NCBI RefSeq assembly: GCF_003096995.1
Contig: NZ_QENU01000003.1
Coordinates: forward strand, 62,001 to 126,000
Source: Alitibacter langaaensis DSM 22999
GTDB taxonomy: Bacteria > Pseudomonadota > Gammaproteobacteria > Enterobacterales > Pasteurellaceae
DNA: 64,000 nucleotides
Reading direction: 5' to 3'
Shown: positions 56,355 to 62,803 of the stretch, piece by piece
Layout of the letters: each line of letters opens with the position of its first letter
Position numbering within the stretch: position 1 is the stretch's first letter
Notes under the pieces: generated by a model
The model's input: the letters and a program-made list of their open reading frames with translations, nothing else
What the model was told of the DNA's origin: nothing
The model's database searches: none
Made by a program: the position numbers and the translations under genes

Positions 56355-56650
56355 AAACTCAAATCCTGAAATAAAAATCAACCACCAAAACAAAGGCATC
56401 ACCTAAAAGATGATGATGCCTAAAAAATCAAAAAACTGCCGAAAACCGCGAGTCCGCAACCCCGTGGAAAGGGGTATCTCCTCAGGAGTACCTTTTTTTT
56501 GCAAAAAAAATAATTAATTAGCAATTATAAAGCATTTATGCTACACGGTATAAATATAACCCCGAGAATTTTGATACCCCACTCAGGGTCATAACCAAAA
56601 TATGTAGCATTTACTTTCCACCAGGATAATAAAGGAGCAGTTAAACTCCC
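56355..56650. other. non-coding region before terminase; candidate cos
   Basis: No gene is seen. It holds a GC-rich stretch (GAAAACCGCGAGTCCGC then ACCCC...GGGGT) and the plus-strand hairpin listed separately. In lambda-type phages cos lies next to the small terminase gene, so the cut site is probably here. The exact nick positions cannot be read. Confidence 0.45.
56473..56500 (+). terminator. hairpin with T8 tract in the pre-terminase region
   Basis: GGTATCTCC...GGAGTACC forms a near-perfect short stem followed by TTTTTTTT on the plus strand. It would stop transcription opposing the late operon or be part of cos. Confidence 0.6.
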
Positions 56651-56911
56651 TTACTTATCCTTTATTGGTCCTTTTATTGCAATCTTGAATGGTAAAGGCT
56701 CGGCATCTGGGTTATTCATATTGATTAATCCGTACATAGTGAATATAACCCAATCTGCGATATCTAAAACCCATTGTGGGATGAAGTTTGCCGTGGCAAT
56801 TAACGGTGCTTCACTCTCTATATCGCCAATGTAACAGGGTATGCCCCATAAGCCGCCATAGTGGGTATAGCCTTCTTCAATTAATTGTTTCTTTGATTTA
56901 TACCCGAACAT
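56651..56911 (-). CDS. phage protein of unknown function (86 aa)
   Basis: 86 residues beginning MFGYKSKKQLIEEGYTHYGG, with a hydrophobic central part (FIPQWVLDIADWVIFTMYGL) that may touch the membrane. AAGGATG precedes the ATG and the gene is four bases after Rz1, so it is probably co-translated with the lysis genes. No family recognised. Confidence 0.6.
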   Translation of the reverse strand: MFGYKSKKQLIEEGYTHYGGLWGIPCYIGDIESEAPLIATANFIPQWVLDIADWVIFTMYGLINMNNPDAEPLPFKIAIKGPIKDK

Positions 56912-56915
56912 AAAT

Positions 56916-57197
56916 TCATCCTTGCTTACGGTTCACTGATTGCCATTCTCTAATGGCGTCTACCTGCTTAGCACAAACATCTCTTTCATTCATTACAATA
57001 AGCAGATAGTTAATTGCGTCGCCATAAGTTTTGCCGTTAAATGCGGTTCGCTCGCAAGGTGTTAGGTAGGCTTGTGGCGGATATAGATATTCCGTCTTTG
57101 TTGTGATTTTATTTGTGCAACCGCTTAATGCTATCAATAACAGTGTTAGGCATATTAGTGCGGCCACAGGGCTCTTTAACCAAAATCTCTTTAACAT
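56916..57197 (-). CDS. outer spanin, Rz1-like lipoprotein
   Basis: 93 residues. The signal sequence ends LLIALSGC, a lipobox with Cys27. The mature part includes YPPQAYLTPCERTAF, seen in Rz1-like proteins. It overlaps Rz by 89 bases in another frame, the usual nested arrangement. With Rz it joins inner and outer membranes during lysis. Confidence 0.88.
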   Translation of the reverse strand: MLKRFWLKSPVAALICLTLLLIALSGCTNKITTKTEYLYPPQAYLTPCERTAFNGKTYGDAINYLLIVMNERDVCAKQVDAIREWQSVNRKQG

Positions 57198-57453
57198 TTA
57201 ACTGCTCCGCTTTGAGCTTGTTTCTTAGTTCAACTTCAATTTGCTTTTGCTGTTCAGTGGCTTGCCGCTCTTGGTTGAGTTGAATTGTCAACTCTTGGTT
57301 GACGGTTCGTTGCTGTTGAATGGTTTGGGATTGCGTGAGGTTTTTGGCTTTAAGGCTAGATATAAGATTAGACTGGTACCACAACCATGCACACAATCCC
57401 AATATCAAGCAAAGTGCGGTCAAATTTAGCCACGTTTTAAACTGGTTAAACAT
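57109..57453 (-). CDS. inner spanin, Rz-like
   Basis: 114 residues: one N-terminal membrane segment (LTALCLILGLCAWLWYQ) then a long coiled coil rich in Gln and Glu (residues about 35-90). The start overlaps the lysozyme end by 28 bases. Confidence 0.87.
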   Translation of the reverse strand: MFNQFKTWLNLTALCLILGLCAWLWYQSNLISSLKAKNLTQSQTIQQQRTVNQELTIQLNQERQATEQQKQIEVELRNKLKAEQLNVKEILVKEPCGRTNMPNTVIDSIKRLHK

Positions 57454-57965
57454 AATGCTTTCTCTTTCTCCCTACGAATTTCCAGTCCGGGTAATTTCTT
57501 ACCTCCGGCATATACCCATCGAGGCAATTCATTACACGCACCAAGGTAATCTCTTGCTTTAATTTTGCGAAACATTGTAGAGTTTTTTACGGTTCCACAA
57601 CCTGCATTAAAGGTCAATGATACTGCTGCATCAAAAACTGATTGAGGTATATTTCTTCCGTTAGCATACTGAAAGACACACTGCTCTGCCTTTTTGATGT
57701 CTGTTTTCCAGCGAGAGGCGATTTCTAAATCGGTATAAACTCGATGTTCAATCTTTCCGCCCGATTGTTCCGTTGAACCTATACCAACGGTCAGTACATT
57801 AGCTGGGCATTTATATGGCTCTCTGCGACAACCCTCAGCTTGCCCGATAATTTCTAACCCTTTCTCGCTCGTTTTTATCTCATCGCCAAAGTAAAAGAGA
57901 GTAATTGCAATAATGCTTGATACACCACAAATCGCACTAAGTTTTTTTAATCCAGTCATCATCAA
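57426..57965 (-). CDS. phage lysozyme (GH24) with N-terminal signal-anchor
   Basis: 179 residues. The N-terminal segment AICGVSSIIAITLFYFG is moderately hydrophobic, as in SAR endolysins that are exported by Sec and later released. The catalytic triad pattern E-8-D/C-5-T reads Glu44, Cys53, Thr59 (EGCRREPYKCPANVLT), the cysteine variant known in this family. SLTFNAGCGTVKNSTMFRKI is the second conserved block. It overlaps the holin by 29 bases. Confidence 0.92.
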   Translation of the reverse strand: MMMTGLKKLSAICGVSSIIAITLFYFGDEIKTSEKGLEIIGQAEGCRREPYKCPANVLTVGIGSTEQSGGKIEHRVYTDLEIASRWKTDIKKAEQCVFQYANGRNIPQSVFDAAVSLTFNAGCGTVKNSTMFRKIKARDYLGACNELPRWVYAGGKKLPGLEIRREKEKALCLTSLKRG

Positions 57966-58197
57966 GCCCTTTTCTTAATCTTGCTACTTTTAATTGATGT
58001 AATTCTTCCGCCCGCTCTTCTTCCCGTTTTTTTATTCGTCCTTCTCGGCATTTTTGATACATGTTAACTAACGCAGTCAAAATACCTACGGCAAGACTTA
58101 GCATCATTAAATTTTGCTGGTCGCCCAACCATGCTATGAAGCCTCCAAAGCCCGACCATATATAGCTTTGTGTTCCCATATCTTTTAACATTTTCAT
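57937..58197 (-). CDS. phage holin
   Basis: 86 residues with an N-terminal hydrophobic part of one or two membrane segments (YIWSGFGGFIAWLGD, LMMLSLAVGILTALVNMY) and a highly charged C-terminal tail (CREGRIKKREEERAEELHQLK). Size, charge and place at the head of the lysis cassette identify a holin. Confidence 0.87.
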   Translation of the reverse strand: MKMLKDMGTQSYIWSGFGGFIAWLGDQQNLMMLSLAVGILTALVNMYQKCREGRIKKREEERAEELHQLKVARLRKGLDDDWIKKT

Positions 58198-58223
58198 ACT
58201 CCGCCTCCTATTTTCGAGGCAAT

Positions 58224-58251
58224 AAAAAAGCCCAGTCCTTTAAGACTGAGC
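58224..58251 (-). terminator. late-leader terminator 2
   Basis: On the minus strand, GCTCAGTC/GACTGGGC with loop TTAAAG followed by TTTTTTATT, just before the holin. Confidence 0.85.
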
Positions 58252-58276
58252 TCGTTAATTAGCTATCGTTTTCTAT

Positions 58277-58307
58277 AAAAAAGCCCCAAGCATTTCTGCT
58301 CAGGGCT
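58277..58307 (-). terminator. late-leader terminator 1
   Basis: On the minus strand, AGCCC...GC/GC...GGGGCT followed by TTTTTTAT. First of two terminators that would block late transcription unless the polymerase is modified. Confidence 0.82.
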
Positions 58308-58349
58308 GTAAAATTCATTCGGTGAACATCACTTACACGATGACCACCA

Positions 58350-58378
58350 TATATTGAAATGATAGGACAAGATGACAA
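58350..58378 (-). promoter_or_regulatory. candidate late promoter (pR'-like)
   Basis: TTGTCA, a 17-base spacer and AATATA on the minus strand directly after the Q-like gene, followed within 50 bases by two terminators. This is the same order as lambda Q-pR'-tR'. Confidence 0.55.
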
Positions 58379-58383
58379 GGTTG

Positions 58384-58890
58384 TCAATAGGTTATTTTGA
58401 TATTTTTTGAATTTTCTCTACCTGTTCGCAACAATACGAATCCAGTTACAAGCAATTCGTGAATTATTGATTTTGCCCGCATTAAATCTTTTTCCACATT
58501 TCGTTTTACTGTTTTAAGACACGGAACACGAATATTTGATTTACCATTACATGGTTGCATTGGAATGGCACCACAATTATCACGTAATTTAACCGCAATA
58601 AAATTTACCGTTCGCTTATTTACATAGTATGAAAAAATAATGAAGTGCAACAAGCTATCGTTATTTTTAAAAAATTTCTCAATTCTTTCACTAATCATCA
58701 TTCCAGTATCATCATCACACATAGGCTCACTTGGATCTTCTGGAATGGCTGATTGCATCAATTTAGCAATAATATTAAATTGTGATTTATCAATGCGCCC
58801 ACTGCGTACCCATGCACCCCACTTATACATCCATTCATCAACGAATCTTTCCTGTTCTTCTGTGAGCGACAAATCACTAAATTTAAGCAT
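58384..58890 (-). CDS. Q-like late antiterminator (DUF1133 type)
   Basis: 168 residues: LSLTEEQERFVDEWMYKWGAWVRSGR at the start and the helix-turn-helix-like FIAVKLRDNC...CLKTVKRNVEKDLMRAKSIIHEL at the end match the DUF1133/antiterminator Q group. It lies between NinG and a promoter-terminator-holin array, exactly where Q belongs. It overlaps NinG by eight bases. Confidence 0.78.
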   Translation of the reverse strand: MLKFSDLSLTEEQERFVDEWMYKWGAWVRSGRIDKSQFNIIAKLMQSAIPEDPSEPMCDDDTGMMISERIEKFFKNNDSLLHFIIFSYYVNKRTVNFIAVKLRDNCGAIPMQPCNGKSNIRVPCLKTVKRNVEKDLMRAKSIIHELLVTGFVLLRTGRENSKNIKITY

Positions 58891-59458
58891 CCATTAACTC
58901 CTTGCACTTCTGTTTGTAAATCCTTAATAATTCTTTCAGCTCGTCGATAGTCCACTTCTTCAATCTGTGAGCATTATCCTCAAGCCATTCGGTTCGCTCA
59001 TTGCCAATTCGAGAAACTAAACCTATCCGAAACATTCTAAGGTTGCCGCTTTCATACAAATTACACTTAACGCAACCGCCGTGAATATTGTCTTCGTGAA
59101 ATCTTAAAAAAGCACTTCGCCCACGAGGTACATAATGACTTGCTTGGAAATTGTCTCGCCAAGGCTCTCCACAGGCGATACAAGGCAACCCTTTGTCTCT
59201 TAAACGGATAAATCTATTGACTTCGTCTTGTGCTTTTTTTAACCAATAAGAACGATCTGAATTTCTCAAACGGTCTTTCACCTGCTTAATTCTCTCTCGC
59301 TCTGCTTTTTCACGCGCTTTCTCTGCTTTCACTCTCGCCTTAGCGGTTTTCTGCTTGGCAAGTGTTACACCACATTCAGGACTACACCACTGGCGAAAGC
59401 TGTCTGACGTTTCAAAACGCTCGCCACAAATCTTGCATTTTTTTGACCGCACTCTCAA
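58883..59458 (-). CDS. ninG: NinG/Rap recombination protein
   Basis: 191 residues. An N-terminal zinc site (CKICGERF...WCSPECG), a charged Lys/Ala/Arg-rich helix (residues about 40-70), and an HNH-like C-terminal half with CIACGEPW...SHYVPRGRSAFLRFHEDNIHGGCVKCN make this NinG (Rap), which cuts Holliday-type recombination junctions in lambda. Confidence 0.93.
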   Translation of the reverse strand: MRVRSKKCKICGERFETSDSFRQWCSPECGVTLAKQKTAKARVKAEKAREKAERERIKQVKDRLRNSDRSYWLKKAQDEVNRFIRLRDKGLPCIACGEPWRDNFQASHYVPRGRSAFLRFHEDNIHGGCVKCNLYESGNLRMFRIGLVSRIGNERTEWLEDNAHRLKKWTIDELKELLRIYKQKCKELMDA

Positions 59459-59485
59459 AAAATAACTCCTTTAACTACTTTCCTC

Positions 59486-59520
59486 TTGACTTGCTTTTAT
59501 TTTGGGGTTAATATAACCCC
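59486..59520 (+). promoter_or_regulatory. hicAB promoter with palindromic operator
   Basis: TTGACT, a 17-base spacer and TAATAT form a near-consensus promoter. The -10 box lies inside the perfect palindrome GGGGTTA-ATA-TAACCCC (59504-59520), a probable site for repression by the HicB DNA-binding domain. Confidence 0.8.
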
Positions 59521-59549
59521 GCAAACATAACAAAGAGGATAAAAACAAT

Positions 59550-59726
59550 GTGAATAGCAAAGACGCCATCAAGATGATTGAAAAAGATGGCTGGTATCTT
59601 GTTAGTGTCAAAGGTAGCCACCATCAATTCAAACATCCAATTAAAAAGGGAAAAGTTACCATTCCCCACCCTAGAAATGATTTAGGGTTCTTAATTAAAA
59701 GTATCAAACAACAAGCGGGGCTATAA
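59550..59726 (+). CDS. hicA: HicA toxin
   Basis: 58 residues from a GTG start, beginning MNSKDAIKMIEKDGWYLV. The conserved motif KGSHHQFKHP includes His24, the catalytic histidine of HicA mRNA interferases, and the end is KSIKQQAGL. It is slightly too short for routine cut-offs. An ATG two bases earlier runs straight into TGA, so GTG must be used; AGAGGAT is its ribosome site. hicB follows 20 bases later. Confidence 0.92.
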   Translation: MNSKDAIKMIEKDGWYLVSVKGSHHQFKHPIKKGKVTIPHPRNDLGFLIKSIKQQAGL

Positions 59727-59746
59727 GCCCCCCTTAAGGAGCAACT

Positions 59747-60151
59747 ATGTATTACCCACTTGTCTTACAACAGGTTTCTGACGGCTATGTCGTACTCGTT
59801 CCCGATGTAGCAGGTTGTTATTCTGCAGGTGATACCTTTGCCGAAGCACTTGCCAACGCAAAACAAGCCATCGAATTTCACGTTGAATCACTCGTTGAAG
59901 ACGGCGAAGAAATCCCGAAACCCGCTGATATTGCCGTACATCAGCAAAACCCAGAATATCAACAAGCCGATTTATTCTTTGCCATTGTCGAAGTGGATTT
60001 AACCCATCTACTAGGCAAAGCAGAGAAAATCAACGTATCGCTGCCAACTCGGCTTATTCGCAAAATTGACGACTATGTCGCCAGCCATCCCGAATATAAA
60101 AGCCGTAGCGGTTTTTTAGCCAAAGTGGCAACAGATAAAATTTTTGCTTAA
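59747..60151 (+). CDS. hicB: HicB antitoxin
   Basis: 134 residues. The N-terminal partially degraded RNase H fold (YYPLVLQQVSDGYVVLVPDVAGCYSAGDT) binds HicA. The C-terminal ribbon-helix-helix (INVSLPTRLIRKIDDYVASHPEYKSRSGFLAKVA) binds the operator. The AAGGAG site before the ATG is strong, which favours an excess of antitoxin. Confidence 0.95.
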   Translation: MYYPLVLQQVSDGYVVLVPDVAGCYSAGDTFAEALANAKQAIEFHVESLVEDGEEIPKPADIAVHQQNPEYQQADLFFAIVEVDLTHLLGKAEKINVSLPTRLIRKIDDYVASHPEYKSRSGFLAKVATDKIFA

Positions 60152-60158
60152 TTCCCTG

Positions 60159-60184
60159 CCCTTGACATTCTCCTCTGTCAAGGG
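60159..60184. repeat. hairpin downstream of hicB
   Basis: Perfect 9-bp stem CCCTTGACA/TGTCAAGGG with an eight-base loop. No T tract on either strand, so it may stabilise the hicAB mRNA end or act with Rho rather than as an intrinsic terminator. Confidence 0.6.
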
Positions 60185-60323
60185 TAGGATTTACCACAGG
60201 TCTCAAAAGCCTTACAAACAACGGTAATTCACCCCGTTAGCGTGATTTTTTTGCACCTAAAATTTACTAATCTTGTTTAGCCAAAAAGGTTTAAATTAAG
60301 GTGTAACTAATAAATTTAAATCA

Positions 60324-60421
60324 ATGATCGACAGTGCGAGGAATACAACACCGCAAGGGAATAACTCCGCTAGTCTGTTTGCTAGTTTTGAGCTGTCGAT
60401 CACCCTAACTCAAAATTAGGG
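60324..60421 (+). ncRNA. c4-like structured leader RNA upstream of KilA-N gene, with a 31-codon frame
   Basis: GATCGACAG (60326-60334) pairs with CTGTCGATC (60393-60401) to close a 58-base region holding smaller stems. A second stem CCCTAA/TTAGGG (60403-60421) follows, 24 bases before the KilA-N start. Phages P1 and P22 carry c4 antisense RNA in this position before ant. The same bases also hold an open frame from ATG 60324 to TAG 60419 (MIDSARNTTPQGNNSASLFA and on), which could be a leader peptide. Which of the two is real is not decided by sequence. Confidence 0.5.
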
Positions 60422-60445
60422 AACTCCATCAAAAGGAACAAACAG

Positions 60446-61102
60446 ATGAAAAACTTAACCATTTCTAAAACTTCAATCCGTACATTTGAAAATCTTTATT
60501 CATTGAACGATCTTCACTTTGCTAGTGGTAATGATCCAAAACATCGCCCAAATCAATTTATTCGTCTAGATCAAACTCAAGAACTTATCAAAGAAATTGA
60601 GTACGAAAATTCTGATGCGCAGATCTGCGCATCGCATAAATCACTACGCACAGGTATCAATAAAGGCACTTGGGCTTGCGAAGAACTTGCCCTTGCCTAC
60701 GCCACTTGGATTTCGCCAAAATTCCATCTTGTCGTGCTCCGCGCATTTATCGCAATGCACAAAGGCGAAGTAAAACAGCAACAACTTGCCTTGCCTGAAC
60801 CCGAAAAGAAACACACCTTTGAGTTCACCGAGTACGAACTGCAACAGCTTGCGTGGCTATGGTTCGCTTTCAAACGCGGCGTTGGCACCTTCCAACACGT
60901 CCACAAAGCCTTTGAAACATTAGGTTCAAATATAAGTGGGCAAATCTACGGACAAGCTTATGAATATTTAAGTGTACTACGCAGCTCAAACCAAATCTTA
61001 AATCGTATTACTAAAGAATTTGAAGCCGATCCAATGTCAAACTGGCGCGTATTGAAACATCTCCGTAATTTTGATCCAAAAGCTGTCAAAATCGACTTCT
61101 AA
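60446..61102 (+). CDS. KilA-N domain protein, putative antirepressor
   Basis: 218 residues. Residues about 30-110 are a KilA-N DNA-binding domain (NQFIRLDQTQELIKEIE, GTWACEELALAYATWISPKFHLVVLRAF). The C-terminal half (ELQQLAWLWFAFKRGVGTFQHVHKAFETLGS) is helical and of a type found with phage antirepressors. AAAAGGAAC precedes the ATG. It lies on the plus strand against the nin genes, behind a structured leader. Confidence 0.85.
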   Translation: MKNLTISKTSIRTFENLYSLNDLHFASGNDPKHRPNQFIRLDQTQELIKEIEYENSDAQICASHKSLRTGINKGTWACEELALAYATWISPKFHLVVLRAFIAMHKGEVKQQQLALPEPEKKHTFEFTEYELQQLAWLWFAFKRGVGTFQHVHKAFETLGSNISGQIYGQAYEYLSVLRSSNQILNRITKEFEADPMSNWRVLKHLRNFDPKAVKIDF

Positions 61103-61119
61103 AAACTTAACCAAAACTG

Positions 61120-61142
61120 ACCGCACTTCGGTGCGGTTTTTA
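61120..61142 (+). terminator. terminator of the KilA-N gene
   Basis: ACCGCAC-TTCG-GTGCGGT followed by TTTTA, built on an uptake signal core. It separates the convergent ninB. Confidence 0.85.
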
Positions 61143-61586
61143 ATACCCGTAAAATCCCTGTCTATCCCGAAACTGCACACCTTGCTCCGCCGCCCACGCT
61201 TCAATGTAATCAATCAAGCTCGCTAACCGCTTCACACCCATTTGAGCCGTGCTTTCACGTAAATTAATTACTTCGCCTTCAAGCCCGATCTCCATTTCTG
61301 CTTTGCCACCACTTGCAATAGCGTGAGCCGAAACCATTATTAATTTCCACTGCTCTACACTAAGCCAACGTCCTTTAAATTGTGCCTGCTGACTAATATC
61401 CGTTAACATTGCGTGGAGCTTTGAATTTTGCTCCAGTGTGCGAGTGATAGGCTTTATCTCCACAACGTAAGGCTTAGTGATTTCCTTGCCATCTTCCATC
61501 ATCGGGAGCGGTAACTTATCAATAAAATCTTTTGCGTTGTCTCGCACCGTATTTGAGCGGATAAAAAAACGTTGTTTAAAGTCCAT
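61140..61586 (-). CDS. ninB: NinB (Orf) recombination mediator
   Basis: 148 residues: RTLEQNSKLHAMLTDISQQ, FKGRWLSVEQWKLIMVSAH and LASLIDYIEAWAAEQGVQF are the NinB signature. Lambda Orf/NinB replaces RecFOR in loading recombinase on single-stranded DNA. It overlaps the upstream zinc-ribbon gene by 11 bases. Confidence 0.93.
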   Translation of the reverse strand: MDFKQRFFIRSNTVRDNAKDFIDKLPLPMMEDGKEITKPYVVEIKPITRTLEQNSKLHAMLTDISQQAQFKGRWLSVEQWKLIMVSAHAIASGGKAEMEIGLEGEVINLRESTAQMGVKRLASLIDYIEAWAAEQGVQFRDRQGFYGY

Positions 61587-61800
61587 CTTGCACCTGCTCC
61601 TTGGTAAACCAACCGCAAGATTTCGTACGATTCATCGCGCTATCTTCACTACAAAATTCTTTGTATTTACCCGTGTAATGACCGTTGCAGCGATAAGGCT
61701 CTTCTACAAACCATCCCCAATCATCATTTGTACTTAAATCCTCAATTTCCCCGCCACATTTAGGGCATTTAAGATTTATCTTTATGTTTGTGTTGTCCAT
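61576..61800 (-). CDS. zinc-ribbon phage protein (74 aa)
   Basis: 74 residues with CPKCGGEI near the start and two further cysteines (YRCNGHYTGKYKEFC, KSCGWF), suggesting a zinc site. Function not recognised. Overlaps ninB by 11 bases. Confidence 0.65.
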   Translation of the reverse strand: MDNTNIKINLKCPKCGGEIEDLSTNDDWGWFVEEPYRCNGHYTGKYKEFCSEDSAMNRTKSCGWFTKEQVQDGL

Positions 61801-61873
61801 GCCTTAAACTCACTGCTGTTGCTATACCGCTTGCGATAAAACAAGCGGCTATGAATACTGTTTTTGTTATCAC
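61769..61873 (-). CDS. possible small membrane peptide (34 aa)
   Basis: GTG start one base after the previous stop; VFIAACFIASGIATAVSL is a membrane segment and the end HGQHKHKDKS is polar. It overlaps the zinc-ribbon gene by 32 bases. It resembles small lysis-type or membrane peptides but may be chance. Confidence 0.35.
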   Translation of the reverse strand: MITKTVFIAACFIASGIATAVSLRHGQHKHKDKS

Positions 61874-61874
61874 T

Positions 61875-62084
61875 TTATAACCCGCCGAACATCTCCTTAA
61901 ATCCAAGAATCACCTGTTTACACTCCCATTTTCCATCACGAACTAACGTTACAATTGCTATCAAGAAACCCGCGGGATAAATCAGCAAATAACCGATATA
62001 TCTAATCGTGAGCATCAGAACAAAAGTGGTCATCGCCACAACAGCAAAAGGCCAAGCGAGTAGCTGTCTAATATTTCTTTTCAT
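61875..62084 (-). CDS. small phage membrane protein (69 aa)
   Basis: 69 residues with two membrane segments (LLAWPFAVVAMTTFVLMLTI and YIGYLLIYPAGFLIAIVTLV) and a short charged end. The start overlaps the stop of the upstream small gene as ATGA. No family recognised. Confidence 0.65.
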   Translation of the reverse strand: MKRNIRQLLAWPFAVVAMTTFVLMLTIRYIGYLLIYPAGFLIAIVTLVRDGKWECKQVILGFKEMFGGL

Positions 62085-62233
62085 TTAACCACCTGCCAAA
62101 AACTAATAATTCCAACACACCAAACAACCAGCAACATAATTACTTCAAAAGCATTTAAATTATTTTGTTGATGTTTATTGACCACCCAATAGCCAAACAC
62201 CCAGCCTAGAGAACATAACAAATAAAGCAACAT
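62081..62233 (-). CDS. small phage membrane protein (50 aa)
   Basis: 50 residues: MLLYLLCSLGWVFGYWVV, a polar loop NKHQQNNLNAFE, then VIMLLVVWCVGIISFW. Two membrane helices. Coupled to the next gene by ATGA. No family recognised. Confidence 0.6.
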   Translation of the reverse strand: MLLYLLCSLGWVFGYWVVNKHQQNNLNAFEVIMLLVVWCVGIISFWQVVK

Positions 62234-62244
62234 TCTTACCCCCT

Positions 62245-62706
62245 TTAAAAAAACGCATATAACTGATTGATTACTTTCTCATTTCGACAATCTTTAAATA
62301 TCGTTGCCATTGCCGCATTTGTAATTGACACAAACAGTTTTCGGCGCTCAATATCATCGTTCAGAACTTTGTAAGAAACGCTCTTAGGTACTAACCTAAA
62401 TTCAGAAGGATTCTTCAAATCAAACACCATTTCGCAATATCCCGCCTGTATCAATAAATCCCCACGAAACGCATCAAATTGAGATTTCTCGTTTGAGAAT
62501 TTCTGTAATCCGTTATCTGCACACCAATAGTCAAAACAAAACTTAAAGAACGAGAACATTTTTCGATGCAGTACCGGATTAACTTTAATGTTGATTTCAA
62601 CCTCATATAACTCGTTATTCTTTAATTTCTTAAGTTCTTCCTCTTCTGTTTCGTCCGCTGGGCTTAATATTCCACCCGGCAACTTCATCATTTGGTATTT
62701 AGCCAT
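62245..62706 (-). CDS. DUF1367 phage protein
   Basis: 153 residues. VNPVLHRKMFSFFKFCFDYW is the hallmark of DUF1367, found in the replication/nin region of many lambda-like phages, with no proven function. The ATG overlaps the end of the preceding 34-residue frame. Confidence 0.85.
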   Translation of the reverse strand: MAKYQMMKLPGGILSPADETEEEELKKLKNNELYEVEINIKVNPVLHRKMFSFFKFCFDYWCADNGLQKFSNEKSQFDAFRGDLLIQAGYCEMVFDLKNPSEFRLVPKSVSYKVLNDDIERRKLFVSITNAAMATIFKDCRNEKVINQLYAFF

Positions 62707-62803
62707 TTATCCACTCCGCTTGTACGGCTGTGCAAACATCATCTATAAAATCTAAACTTACTGAACGTTGCCAAGTATCTCTATCAAATTGCTGATCTGT
62801 CAT
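62699..62803 (-). CDS. very small coupled phage protein (34 aa)
   Basis: 34 residues beginning MTDQQFDRDTWQRSVSLDF. The ATG overlaps the stop of the P-like gene (ATGA) and its end overlaps the DUF1367 start. The double overlap argues for real translation. No family recognised. Confidence 0.55.
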   Translation of the reverse strand: MTDQQFDRDTWQRSVSLDFIDDVCTAVQAEWING

